DNA of 14,683 bases, taken from contig JAJXWC010000042.1 of NCBI GenBank assembly GCA_021781855.1, positions 1-14,683 on the forward strand, in the 5' to 3' direction. The position numbers and the translations under genes are program-made. The notes below the pieces were generated by a model. The model saw nothing but the letters and a program-made list of their open reading frames with translations. It ran no database searches and was not told the origin of the DNA. Positions 14,582 to 14,683 of this stretch are shown piece after piece (the first letter of the stretch is position 1; each line of letters begins with the position of its first letter). This stretch comes from Bacillota bacterium (GTDB lineage: Bacteria; Bacillota; Bacilli; Lactobacillales; Streptococcaceae).

Positions 14582-14683
14582 ATTTGGCACGAATCCCTCC
14601 AATGAGTTTTGGACGTGATTTGAGAGCTGTAACATGTGCACCACCAAGTTCACGTAAGACAGGACGAAGCGGGATTTGAACAT
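14571..14683 (-). CDS. 3' end of an unidentified gene entering from the window edge
   Basis: A minus-strand frame, open from the window edge, ends at TAG (14573-14571) and encodes about 36 residues: QIPLRPVLRELGGAHVTAL, then KSRPKLIGGIRAKYEE. The frame is uninterrupted and its stop overlaps the aminotransferase start in the ATGAAGAATAG arrangement typical of coupled genes, which supports it being real. LRPVLRELG-AHV is reminiscent of NADPH-dependent FMN reductases, but the piece is too short to assign. Confidence 0.5.
   Translation of the reverse strand, partial: VQIPLRPVLRELGGAHVTALKSRPKLIGGIRAKYEE

Noticed and set aside
14582..14683. Extending the aminotransferase to the ATG at 14683
   Set aside because: The added 34 residues overlap the end of the upstream gene in another frame and precede the family's normal N-terminus.
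1..14683. CRISPR array, phage or insertion-sequence genes
   Set aside because: No spaced direct-repeat array, integrase or transposase frame is present.

Overview
The window comes from a low-GC Gram-positive coccus, almost certainly Lactococcus or a very close relative. The signs are an AT-rich sequence, strong AGGAGG-type ribosome binding sites, a CTP synthase that reads as lactococcal (GGGTSSMGKG P-loop), a Gram-positive DnaE of the kind that works beside PolC, and LPxTG/sortase-C surface genes.

Region 1 (1-6318, all on the minus strand) is a sortase-assembled pilus or adhesin locus. In transcription order it holds two small DNA-binding regulators, each with two helix-turn-helix segments (6318-5899 and 5882-5283). 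A 279-bp gap follows with a promoter, a palindrome and a three-copy repeat. Then come the pilus backbone subunit (LPFTGG, 5003-3324), a class C sortase (3274-2432), a minor pilin (LPKTGE, 2421-1702) and a large lectin/MucBP adhesin (1715 to beyond base 1) that overlaps the minor pilin by 14 bp. The regulators probably control the pilus genes; the sortase would polymerise the backbone and attach the minor subunit; the lectin protein is a likely adhesin.

Region 2 (6319-7705) is about 1.4 kb without a convincing protein gene, but it is not empty. It holds a perfect consensus promoter driving a predicted small RNA of about 123 nt (6594-6716, plus strand) that ends in a 24-bp terminator hairpin. 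One arm of that RNA is complementary over 17 nt to the leader of the divergent regulator operon. A second, GC-richer structured RNA candidate lies at about 7158-7312, then another terminator and a dnaE promoter.

Region 3 (7706-10840, plus strand) is dnaE, full length but cut by one in-frame TAA at codon 488 just before the third catalytic aspartate. A G-to-W change lies three codons later. Both changes are explained by G-to-T.

Region 4 (10841-14683, minus-strand genes) holds pyrG, with a textbook GGGC-start transcription attenuator. Next is an intergenic stretch with strong GC-rich hairpins and a 19-bp repeat found on both sides of pyrG, then a 55-codon small gene and a class V aminotransferase. 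The aminotransferase overlaps the 3' end of another gene that enters from the window edge.
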